This document shows positions 1 to 5,838 of a stretch of DNA of 7,261 nt, piece after piece. The position numbers and the translations under genes are program-made. The notes under the pieces were generated by a model. That model did not search any database, was not told where the DNA came from, and saw only the letters and a list, made by a program, of their open reading frames with translations. Origin of the DNA: an uncultured Clostridia bacterium. GTDB taxonomy: Bacteria; Bacillota; Clostridia; Oscillospirales; CAG-272. The stretch's first letter is position 1. Every line of letters starts with the position of its first letter. The stretch is taken from NCBI GenBank assembly GCA_937914815.1, contig CALDMI010000093.1:1-7261 (forward strand), read 5' to 3'.

Positions 1-1565
1 CCATCATCTCCCTGTCCGGCGAGTATTACGGGCATATAAGCGTCACCGGAAATGAGAATTATACAATAGAGCTTGAGCTCTCCGGGCTGAAGCTCACATC
101 GTATGACACCGCCCCCGTCGTGGTCCTCGGCGCGGATAAGCTGAAAATATCCGCGAAAAAGGGAACCGAAAACTATATATACGATATGCGCGCCGCTGTG
201 ACGGACGAGGAGGGAATATCCTCCGCCGTATACGCGGATTGCGATACAAATATTCAGGGTAAGGGAAATCTCACGGTCTATTCCGCGGAAAATAACGGAA
301 TACACACAAAGGACGACCTTGAGGTAAAGAACCTCGTGCTCCTTGTTGAGTGTGAGGACAACGCCCTTAAAGGAAACGACAGCGTGACGGTGTCCTCCGG
401 CAATATAACCCTGATAGCGAGGAGCGGCGACGGCATAAAAACGAAGAACTCCGACCTCTCTTCAAAGGGTAATCAGCGCGGAATTGTAACAATATCCGGT
501 GGCACGATACTCATTTATGCCGCCCGCGACGGTATAGACGCGGCATACGACGTCGTAATAGACGAGAGCTCCGCCACCGTCGATATTCAGATATTCACCG
601 ACAGCTATTCAAAGTATACCACTGCGGAGGAGACATCTTCCTCCTCCGTAGCCTCCTACTCTCTCACCGCCGCGGGTGGACGCCCCGGCGGTGGCGGCTT
701 TCCCGGTGGCGGCGGTGGCTTCCCCGGTGGGGGCGGCTTTCCGGGTGGAGGAGGTATGCCGGGCGATGGTAACAGCAATAAGAGCGACTACTCGTCAAAA
801 GGCATAAAGGCGGCAAACGCCGTCAGTATCGCGGCGGGCACAATAACCGTAAAGTCGCACGACGACGCGGTACACGCCGGCACGGATGACGCGCTTGACT
901 CCGGCGCAACCCCGACGGGTAATGTAACCGTCTCCGGTGGCAACCTTACGCTTTTTTCGGATGATGACGCAATGCATGCCGACGGTGCCCTTGCTGTCAC
1001 GGACGGCGAAATTTCGGTTACAGGCTGTTATGAGGGGCTCGAGGGAAACACCGTCTCGGTCTCCGGCGGTGTCGTCTCCGTCGTCTCCTCGGACGACGGG
1101 CTGAACGGTACTGCGACCTCCGGCACCGCGATAAGCGTCTCGGGCGGTTACGTGTATGTGAACGCCGGCGGCGACGGTTTTGATTCAAACAGCCGCACGA
1201 GCGGCACGGGAATTGTCTTCTCCGGCGGCAGATGCGTTATAATCTCCTCCGGGAACTCCGACTCCGCGATAGATACCGAGGCGGGGTATACCTATTCCGG
1301 CGGCTATGTCTTAGCGATTGGTAACAGCGGCGGCATGAGCTCCGAGAGTACCGACTCGACTCCGTCCTTCCAGACCATAGGTAAGAGCACGACCGCGAGA
1401 CTCACGGCGGGCAGCTATGTGACGGTAGACGGCTATGTCTCCTATCTTGTAAAGTCGGCGCAGAGCGCGCTTGTGGTCTTCCTCGGCGACAGCACGGCGA
1501 CGATAGGTACCGCCTCCTCCGCCTCAGGAGAGCCTGACGGAAACGGCGTTCTCTGGGCTGTCTGA
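1..1565 (+). CDS. Carbohydrate-binding beta-helix protein, Cthe_2159 (DUF4353)-like, 5'-truncated
   Basis: The reading frame is open from base 3 to the TGA at 1563-1565, giving 520 visible residues; the start and any signal peptide lie upstream of the window. The protein is built of short beta-helix rungs with recurring SGG turns followed by acidic DDA, DDG or GDG motifs (for example SHDDAVHAG, SDDDAMHADG, SSDDGLNG, AGGDGFDS). This is the pattern of the Cthe_2159 family, whose founding Clostridium thermocellum member is known as a calcium-associated, pectate-binding right-handed beta-helix. The acidic turns probably bind Ca2+ (inference). A Gly/Pro/Phe-rich stretch at 675-770 splits the helix into two halves. 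The C-terminus ends in GNGVLWAV with no LPXTG motif, so the mode of surface retention is not visible. The likely role is binding plant polysaccharide outside the cell. The family call is confident; the ligand is not shown by the sequence. Confidence 0.82.
   Translation, partial: IISLSGEYYGHISVTGNENYTIELELSGLKLTSYDTAPVVVLGADKLKISAKKGTENYIYDMRAAVTDEEGISSAVYADCDTNIQGKGNLTVYSAENNGIHTKDDLEVKNLVLLVECEDNALKGNDSVTVSSGNITLIARSGDGIKTKNSDLSSKGNQRGIVTISGGTILIYAARDGIDAAYDVVIDESSATVDIQIFTDSYSKYTTAEETSSSSVASYSLTAAGGRPGGGGFPGGGGGFPGGGGFPGGGGMPGDGNSNKSDYSSKGIKAANAVSIAAGTITVKSHDDAVHAGTDDALDSGATPTGNVTVSGGNLTLFSDDDAMHADGALAVTDGEISVTGCYEGLEGNTVSVSGGVVSVVSSDDGLNGTATSGTAISVSGGYVYVNAGGDGFDSNSRTSGTGIVFSGGRCVIISSGNSDSAIDTEAGYTYSGGYVLAIGNSGGMSSESTDSTPSFQTIGKSTTARLTAGSYVTVDGYVSYLVKSAQSALVVFLGDSTATIGTASSASGEPDGNGVLWAV
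675..770 (+). repeat. In-frame Gly-rich repeat (GGGGFP units) within the beta-helix gene
   Basis: This stretch encodes about 32 residues, mostly glycine, with FP or MP dipeptides between runs of three to five glycines: RPGGGGFP, then GGGGGFP, GGGGFP and GGGGMPGDG. At DNA level it is a degenerate tandem of GG(T/C/G)GG units of about 18 to 21 bases. It replaces no helix rung and looks like a flexible or self-associating linker between the two halves of the protein (inference). Copy number at such tracts can vary by slippage. Confidence 0.85.
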
Positions 1566-1614
1566 ACAAAGGAACCCACCGAAAAACAAGCAGAGAACAC
1601 CGGAAAATAAATAA

Positions 1615-1659
1615 GCGGATGCCCCGACATGTCCGGGACACCCGCATTTTTTGTTTTTT
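1615..1659. terminator. Bidirectional rho-independent terminator between convergent genes
   Basis: The stem pairs 1615-1627 with 1633-1645 around a five-base loop (1628-1632). On the plus strand it is followed by a T-rich tract (1647-1659, T6-G-T6), which ends the beta-helix gene. On the minus strand the three plus-strand mismatches (1619/1641, 1622/1638, 1627/1633) become G-U pairs, so the stem is unbroken, and the U-rich complement of 1601-1614 follows it. It therefore also suits the bioY transcript. The plus-strand T tract runs into the bioY stop codon. Confidence 0.85.
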
Positions 1660-2230
1660 ACGATGCTCTGTTTTTCATTATTTTCTGGAGCGTCCCGGAG
1701 ACCGAGACGGCGAGCGCGATTTTGACCGCGTCCGGAATAAGATATGGGACGACGCATTTTATCAGCACCGCGCCGAGACCTATCGAGCCCGTGCCGCTCG
1801 CATATACCGCCATGAACCAGAGAGAACCGAAGGCATAGCAGACTATAAGCCCGAGAACCGAGGCGAGCGCCGTTACAATAATCCCGTTGCCGAGCCTCGC
1901 GGTTATGAGCCAGAAGACGAGGGCAGAGAATATGAAGCCGACAATGTAACCGCCCGTCACACCGAGCAGTACGCCTATCCCGCCTCTCATTCCGGCGAAT
2001 ACCGGGACTCCGACGGCGCCGAGCGCGACATAGAGGCTTATCGCGATTGTCCCGCGCATACCGCCGAGCACCGCGAGGGTGAGAAAGACCGAGAAGGTCT
2101 GCATGGTTATCGGTATCTCCGCTACGGGGAATGAAATCCACGCGCACACGGCATTGAGCGCGCAGAAGAGACCTATCATTGTTATATCAATCGTGCGGAG
2201 CCGTGCCCCCCTGACGTTTGCGTTGTTCAT
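1658..2230 (-). CDS. bioY: Biotin ECF transporter S component BioY
   Basis: This is the membrane-embedded biotin-binding subunit of an energy-coupling-factor importer. The 190-residue product has about six hydrophobic segments and the BioY hallmarks: VAEIPITMQT at about 36-45, ALGAVGVPVFAG at about 69-80 followed by GGIGVLLGVTGGYIVGF (83-99), and PYLIPDAVK (162-170). Length is normal for the family. I place the start at the ATG at 2230 because it overlaps the esterase stop as ATGA. An in-frame ATG at 2260 would add ten basic residues, but no ribosome site precedes it. The purine-rich AAGAAAGAAG just upstream of 2230 is only a weak Shine-Dalgarno, so expression probably depends on coupling to the esterase. 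No ecfA or ecfT genes are in the window, so it presumably shares a general ECF module encoded elsewhere, as group II S components do. No BirA operator is evident at the operon promoter. Confidence 0.93.
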   Translation of the reverse strand: MNNANVRGARLRTIDITMIGLFCALNAVCAWISFPVAEIPITMQTFSVFLTLAVLGGMRGTIAISLYVALGAVGVPVFAGMRGGIGVLLGVTGGYIVGFIFSALVFWLITARLGNGIIVTALASVLGLIVCYAFGSLWFMAVYASGTGSIGLGAVLIKCVVPYLIPDAVKIALAVSVSGTLQKIMKNRAS

Positions 2231-3333
2231 CTGCTTTTTTCTTCTTTCTTTTTGCGACATGCGTCGATATAGTCGATATAGATGTTCCAGTCCTCGCGGC
2301 TGAAATAGTGCGCACCGTAGCGGAGGTGATAGTGCGCGTCGCCGTCAGAGAGGGTCAGGGGACATACCGGGCGCTCCCCGTCTGTGACGAGCCCCGTCAT
2401 GCCGTAGAGCCTGTATATCTCGTTTGTCTTGTATACATTCAGATATTCGCTGTCGGGGTCTGACCATGTGTCCTCGACGGCAGAGCCGACCATAAGGTGC
2501 CTCGGCGGTATCAGAGCCGCGAGGAAGTGCTGGTCGACTTCGGTATATCCGTCGCTCTGTCCTTTCTTTATGTAGCGGGGGCAGAACCAGAACGGGAATG
2601 TCGTCGTTATTTTTTTCTGTGTCTCGCCTATCTTGCCTTTTGTTATCGCCGCGCCCGAGCAGCCGGAGTCGTTGGATATAACATACCTGAATCTCTCATC
2701 CATAGCCCCGGTGAGCAGTGCGGTTTTCCCGAGCCGGGAGTGACCGATGACCGCGACCTCGTCCTTGTCAATGAGGTCGGGAATAGTCTCAATGTAGTCC
2801 ATAACGCGCATAGCCGCCCATGCCCACATCGCGATTTTTCCGGTTGCGTCGGCGCGCCGTCTGCCGTTTGAGAGATATTTTCCGCACGCAGAGCGGAAGT
2901 TACCGTCGTCGGTCGCCACCTCTTCGTAACAGAAGGAGAGGACGGCGTACCCGCGGTCGACTATCTCCTCGGTGAGCTGATAGCGGTCGGGGACGTTCGG
3001 GCGGAAGTTTATATGTACAAATGCGGGGCACGGCGTGCCGGTTTTCGGGATCACGACGCGCAGGGGGAACGAGAATACCTTATCCGGGTATTCGGAGACA
3101 AGATTATATACTACAAGATCGGCTTTCCCGGCGCAGAAAGACACATCGCGGGACATCTCGTCCGCGTGTATTCTGTCCGGCTTCGGCGGAAGTGTGCCGT
3201 AAATATTTTTGAGTACTTCTTTTTTTACGTAATCTCTCGCGGCTTCCATTTCCTCCGCGGTGCGGGGCGCCTTTCCGTTCGGTCCCTTGATTTTTGCGAG
3301 TGCGCGCCGCGCCAGCTCCTCGTCAGCCCACAT
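2227..3333 (-). CDS. Alpha/beta hydrolase, CE15 glucuronoyl esterase / acetyl-xylan esterase-like
   Basis: The 368-residue product carries the nucleophile elbow GHSRLGK at 197-203, with Ser199 as nucleophile and Arg200 as the oxyanion-side Arg typical of CE15-type esterases. NDSGCSGAA (221-229) follows; its Asp222 occupies the place of the acidic residue in the CE15 QESG motif (inference). Near the C-terminus comes HYHLRYGAHYFSREDW (334-349), where His342 is the best catalytic His candidate. Such enzymes cleave esters of glucuronoyl or acetylated xylan. There is no signal peptide (it begins MWADEELARR), so it probably acts in the cytoplasm on imported oligosaccharides rather than on polymer. 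GGAG (3345-3342) lies 8 bases before the ATG and supports this start. It is the first gene of a two-gene unit with bioY, overlapping it by four bases. The exact substrate cannot be read from sequence. Confidence 0.85.
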   Translation of the reverse strand: MWADEELARRALAKIKGPNGKAPRTAEEMEAARDYVKKEVLKNIYGTLPPKPDRIHADEMSRDVSFCAGKADLVVYNLVSEYPDKVFSFPLRVVIPKTGTPCPAFVHINFRPNVPDRYQLTEEIVDRGYAVLSFCYEEVATDDGNFRSACGKYLSNGRRRADATGKIAMWAWAAMRVMDYIETIPDLIDKDEVAVIGHSRLGKTALLTGAMDERFRYVISNDSGCSGAAITKGKIGETQKKITTTFPFWFCPRYIKKGQSDGYTEVDQHFLAALIPPRHLMVGSAVEDTWSDPDSEYLNVYKTNEIYRLYGMTGLVTDGERPVCPLTLSDGDAHYHLRYGAHYFSREDWNIYIDYIDACRKKKEEKSR

Positions 3334-3386
3334 ATAAAAATCTCCGTTTCAAAGTCAATATTTTTGGTGCCGTTGCACTACCATGG

Positions 3387-3415
3387 ATTTTATCATACCG
3401 GGACAAAAAAGTCAA
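3387..3415 (-). promoter_or_regulatory. Sigma-A promoter of the esterase-bioY operon
   Basis: On the minus strand, TTGACT (3415-3410), a 17-base spacer (3409-3393) and TAAAAT (3392-3387) match the housekeeping consensus at five of six bases in each hexamer. Transcription would start near 3380, giving a leader of about 47 bases. The leader holds a weak hairpin (GTGC-AACG-GCAC, 3378-3367) of unknown significance. Confidence 0.8.
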
Positions 3416-3433
3416 CCGGAAACTATGTGAAAA

Positions 3434-3462
3434 TTGACATTTTCCGCGCGATGTGATATAGT
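3434..3462 (+). promoter_or_regulatory. Sigma-A promoter of cca
   Basis: TTGACA (3434-3439) is a perfect -35 element, followed by a 17-base spacer and TATAGT (3457-3462), a five-of-six -10 element. The start would be near 3469 and the leader about 36 bases. Its -35 box lies 18 bases from the divergent esterase-operon -35 box, so the two polymerase sites are packed back to back. Confidence 0.85.
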
Positions 3463-3504
3463 ATTAGGGAAAGTAAATAAAAAGACCGGAAAGGAGGGGA
3501 AACC

Positions 3505-4728
3505 ATGAATATTCCGAACGGTGCAGGGGAGATAATAGGCGCGCTGCGCGCCGCGGGACATGAGATCTACTTTGTCGGCGGATGTGTGCGCGACACTCTC
3601 CTTGAAAGACCCGTAAACGATTTTGATATGACAACCGACGCGACCCCGGAGGAAATGCACGAGATTTTCCGCTCGTTCCGTACCTTTGATACCGGGATAA
3701 AGCACGGGACGCTGACCGTCCTCTCCGGCGACCGCCCCTATGAAATAACAACCTACCGTGTAGACGGCGCATACAGCGATAACCGCCACCCGGACGGCGT
3801 GAGCTTCACGCGGAGCCTCAGGGAGGACCTCTCCCGCCGCGACTTCACCGTGAACGCAATGGCGCTGTCTCCCGAGGGGGAGATAGTCGACCTCTTCGGC
3901 GGAAGAGAGGACCTCTCGCGCGGCATTATCCGCGCCGTCGGAGACCCGCGCCGCCGCTTTTCGGAGGACGCTCTCCGTATTCTCCGCGCCGTCCGTTTCT
4001 CTTCAAAGCTCGGATTTTCGGTTGAGGAGGAGACCCGGCGCGCCCTGTATGAGCTCCGCGGGCACCTCTCCGACATCTCGCCGGAGCGGATATTTTCGGA
4101 GTGGACGAAGATAACCGAGGGAGATGGGCGCGTCTCCGCCGCCCGCGATTTTCTCCCGGTCATTCTGGTGTTCCTGCCGGAGCTTTCGGCGCTTGCCCCA
4201 GCCGCCATAGGATATGGGGAAGCCGCAGATGCGACCGCCCCGCGCGCTCTTCCGTTTGCCGCCGCGCTGTTCTTCATGGCGGGGCAGGGCGGCGCCGCCT
4301 TTTCCGCGGCATATTCCCGCCTCCGCTCGGACACCGCTACCCGCCTCCGCGGCATAGCCCTCGTTGATAATGCGAGCCGTGCCTTTTCGGATATTCCAGC
4401 CGCCCTCCGTATTCTCGCCGATGTCGGGGAGGAGACCGCAAAAACGCTCGTCGCCCTCCGTTCCTACCTCGCCTCGCGCGGCTTTGCGGCGCTTCCGTGT
4501 GATGAGAGGCAGGTGCTCTCCGCGGCGCTCGCCTCCGCCCGCCCGTACCGTATAGCAGATCTCGCCGTCGGCGGCAGGGACGCCGTTGCCGCCGGGCTCC
4601 GCGGCGAAAGAATAGGGGAGGCGCTACGCCTGGCACTTCTCCGTGTCATGGACGGGGGGCTCCCGAATACGCATGATGAACTCGTAAAATTTCTGCACGA
4701 GTACTCGGGAAACGAAAAAATCATATAA
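3505..4728 (+). CDS. cca: CCA tRNA nucleotidyltransferase (class II)
   Basis: This enzyme adds or repairs the 3'-terminal CCA of tRNAs using CTP and ATP, without a nucleic-acid template. The 407-residue product shows the class II head in order: motif A GGCVRD (25-30) and DFDMTT (39-44) with metal-binding Asp39 and Asp41; motif B RRDFTVNAMA (111-120); DLFGG (129-133); motif D EDALRILRAVRF (154-165), whose Glu154, Asp155 and Arg158 form the EDxxR nucleotide-selecting template; and ISPERIFSEW (191-200). The C-terminal tRNA-contacting part ends in the family-typical stretch from YRIADLAVGG (348-357) to MDGGLPN. There is no HD phosphohydrolase domain. The middle region (about 210-340) is Ala-rich and less conserved. 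The start is fixed by AGGAGG (3492-3497) seven bases before the ATG. It appears monocistronic, with its own promoter and terminator. An A-adding or poly(A) polymerase role is the main alternative; a single copy with a complete motif D favours full CCA addition. Confidence 0.92.
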   Translation: MNIPNGAGEIIGALRAAGHEIYFVGGCVRDTLLERPVNDFDMTTDATPEEMHEIFRSFRTFDTGIKHGTLTVLSGDRPYEITTYRVDGAYSDNRHPDGVSFTRSLREDLSRRDFTVNAMALSPEGEIVDLFGGREDLSRGIIRAVGDPRRRFSEDALRILRAVRFSSKLGFSVEEETRRALYELRGHLSDISPERIFSEWTKITEGDGRVSAARDFLPVILVFLPELSALAPAAIGYGEAADATAPRALPFAAALFFMAGQGGAAFSAAYSRLRSDTATRLRGIALVDNASRAFSDIPAALRILADVGEETAKTLVALRSYLASRGFAALPCDERQVLSAALASARPYRIADLAVGGRDAVAAGLRGERIGEALRLALLRVMDGGLPNTHDELVKFLHEYSGNEKII

Positions 4729-4782
4729 ATGCATATCCCCGCCCCGGATGTAATCCGTCGCGGCTTTGCACACCTGACCTTG

Positions 4783-4820
4783 CCCGCCCCGGCTGCATTT
4801 CGCCGCGGCGGGTATTTTTA
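4783..4820 (+). terminator. Rho-independent terminator after cca
   Basis: The arm CCCGCC-C-CGGC (4783-4793) pairs with GCCG-C-GGCGGG (4802-4812), ten GC pairs interrupted by one C-C mismatch, around an eight-base loop. TATTTTTA follows. It lies 55 bases after the cca stop and separates cca from the next gene. Confidence 0.88.
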
Positions 4821-4877
4821 TCTCGAAGACAATATACGAAAGTGGCGTGCATATCGGGAAAAGCATAAACTGATAGC

Positions 4878-4890
4878 GGTGTATTACACC
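4878..4890. repeat. Perfect 13-bp palindrome upstream of the DapF-like gene
   Basis: GGTGTA-T-TACACC has six-base arms separated by one base. It ends directly before the AAAGGAAA ribosome site (4891-4898). The spacer is too short for an RNA hairpin without opening pairs, so a dimeric protein-binding site is the more natural reading. No regulator is recognised. I could not find a convincing promoter between the cca terminator and this gene. Confidence 0.45.
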
Positions 4891-4907
4891 AAAGGAAACA
4901 GTCAGTT

Positions 4908-5708
4908 ATGGGGAACCCCATGAAGAACGGACATCAAAAAATGAAAAGTGTGATTTTTTCCTCTCTCGGCGCTCTTTGCGTGCTTTCCTGTGGCGCCGGG
5001 GGAGAATGTGATATACCGCCCCTGCCGGGGGCTTTCCGTTCCCTCGTCATCCCCGGTAATCTCACTCCATCTTTACACGCCGATATAGCCGTCGGCTTTT
5101 CGGATAAGGCAGGGGGCGTGTATGAAAATTACGACCTTTTACTCTTTGCCGCTGCCTATCTCTGCCGCGCCGCCGGGCTCCCGTTTTCGGAGACGGAGAT
5201 AGAGATTTCCGGAGAGATATATACCGTCACTGCGAGAAACGACGATTACACGGTAAAGCTCCCGGAATGTAAAGTTGAATTTACAAAAATAGCTCTCCCG
5301 AACGGGATTTCATACACCGCCGCGACGGCAGGGGACGACAGCCGCCACCCGGTGATAATAACCGGAGAGTCCGCGGCGCTCACTCCGTCGCCCTTTGCCG
5401 CCGTCCGCCGTGCCTTTCCCTCGGCTCTTGATGTGACGGTCGTCACTGCCGACCTCGGCGAGGTATCGGTCGTCGCCTCTTCGCCCCGCCCGCTCACCGT
5501 CTCGGCGCTTCTTCGCGCCGCCTCGGTCGCTCATCGCGCGGGCGGCTCCTCCGCACCTTTCGGCGAGGAGCGAAAGGTTTCCGCCTCGGGCGAGTCCGCT
5601 GCCGTATGCCGCACCGGCGACGGCATAGCGGTGACCGTCCCGGTCCGCCCGCTCATCTCGTTCTCCGGCGTCTCTCCCGTGCGCCCGGCTCCACCGCCGC
5701 TTGTCTGA
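4908..5708 (+). CDS. DapF (diaminopimelate epimerase)-fold protein lacking catalytic residues
   Basis: I do not recognise a named family, but the 266-residue product follows DapF along its length (alignment made from memory). FSSLGALCVL (17-26) matches the first strand MHGLGNDFVV. ADIAVGFSDKAG (59-69) matches ADFRMRIFNADG, and ENYDLLLFAAAYL (73-85) matches EMCGNGIRCAAKYL. RHPVIITGE (146-154) matches the start of the second half, NPHAVVFVDD, and RPLTVSALLRAASVAHRAG (194-212) matches the helix after ACGTG. In this alignment the two catalytic cysteines become about Asn74 and Thr197, and the substrate Asn residues and the ERGAGET loop are missing. It should therefore not racemise diaminopimelate; a binding, structural or regulatory role is likelier (inference). 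The hydrophobic start with VLSC (25-28) resembles a lipoprotein signal, but I read it as DapF strand 1. AAGGAAA (4892-4898) supports ATG 4908; ATG 4920 or 4941 are alternatives. It follows the cca terminator and precedes the rqcH promoter, so it is probably transcribed alone. Confidence 0.6.
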   Translation: MGNPMKNGHQKMKSVIFSSLGALCVLSCGAGGECDIPPLPGAFRSLVIPGNLTPSLHADIAVGFSDKAGGVYENYDLLLFAAAYLCRAAGLPFSETEIEISGEIYTVTARNDDYTVKLPECKVEFTKIALPNGISYTAATAGDDSRHPVIITGESAALTPSPFAAVRRAFPSALDVTVVTADLGEVSVVASSPRPLTVSALLRAASVAHRAGGSSAPFGEERKVSASGESAAVCRTGDGIAVTVPVRPLISFSGVSPVRPAPPPLV

Positions 5709-5725
5709 TTTTTAACACCTGCCGA

Positions 5726-5754
5726 TTGACTTTTCTTTGCTCGGGTGCTAAAAT
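5726..5754 (+). promoter_or_regulatory. Sigma-A promoter of rqcH
   Basis: TTGACT (5726-5731), a 17-base spacer (5732-5748) and TAAAAT (5749-5754) give five of six consensus bases in each hexamer. The predicted start near 5761 yields a leader of about 78 bases. No terminator was seen between the preceding gene and this promoter, so some read-through is possible. Confidence 0.82.
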
Positions 5755-5771
5755 ATACGGAGAAAATGACG

Positions 5772-5818
5772 GGCTGTCGCATGGCGTGGCGCACTCTGCC
5801 GTGACATGTGCGACAGCC
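5772..5818 (+). promoter_or_regulatory. Stem-loop in the rqcH 5' leader
   Basis: GGCTGTCGCA (5772-5781) pairs perfectly with TGCGACAGCC (5809-5818), enclosing 27 bases. Inside, GGCGTG (5783-5788) can pair with CAC (5792-5794) and GCC (5798-5800) with a three-base bulge, making a two-tier structure. The region after it is A-rich (GGAGAAAAAAAGG), not T-rich, so it is not a terminator. It ends ten bases before the AAGGAAG ribosome site. It may be a 5'-stabilising or regulatory RNA element, or an intergenic palindromic repeat; the sequence alone does not decide. Confidence 0.6.
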
Positions 5819-5838
5819 GGAGAAAAAAAGGAAGTTAT

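Noticed and set aside
675..770. The Gly-rich tract as a CRISPR-like or mobile repeat
   Set aside because: The units are short, degenerate and in frame, with no spacers; this is protein-coding low complexity.
1619..2134. A 171-codon plus-strand frame opposite bioY
   Set aside because: It begins inside the terminator stem and gives a charged, low-complexity product, while the opposite strand encodes a clear BioY.
3367..3378. A small GTGC/GCAC hairpin in the esterase-operon leader as a riboswitch or BirA operator
   Set aside because: The four-base stem is too weak for a riboswitch call and does not resemble the known GTTAAC-type Firmicute BirA operator.
3753..4355. A 200-codon minus-strand frame inside cca
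   Set aside because: It is Arg/Ser-rich with no motif, and the plus strand carries a full set of Cca motifs.
4729..4923. A 64-codon plus-strand frame starting directly after the cca stop
   Set aside because: It has no ribosome site, contains the whole cca terminator, and its product shows no recognisable motif.
5772..5818. The rqcH leader hairpin as a terminator or T-box
   Set aside because: No T tract follows on either strand, and the leader is too short and lacks the conserved T-box sequence.
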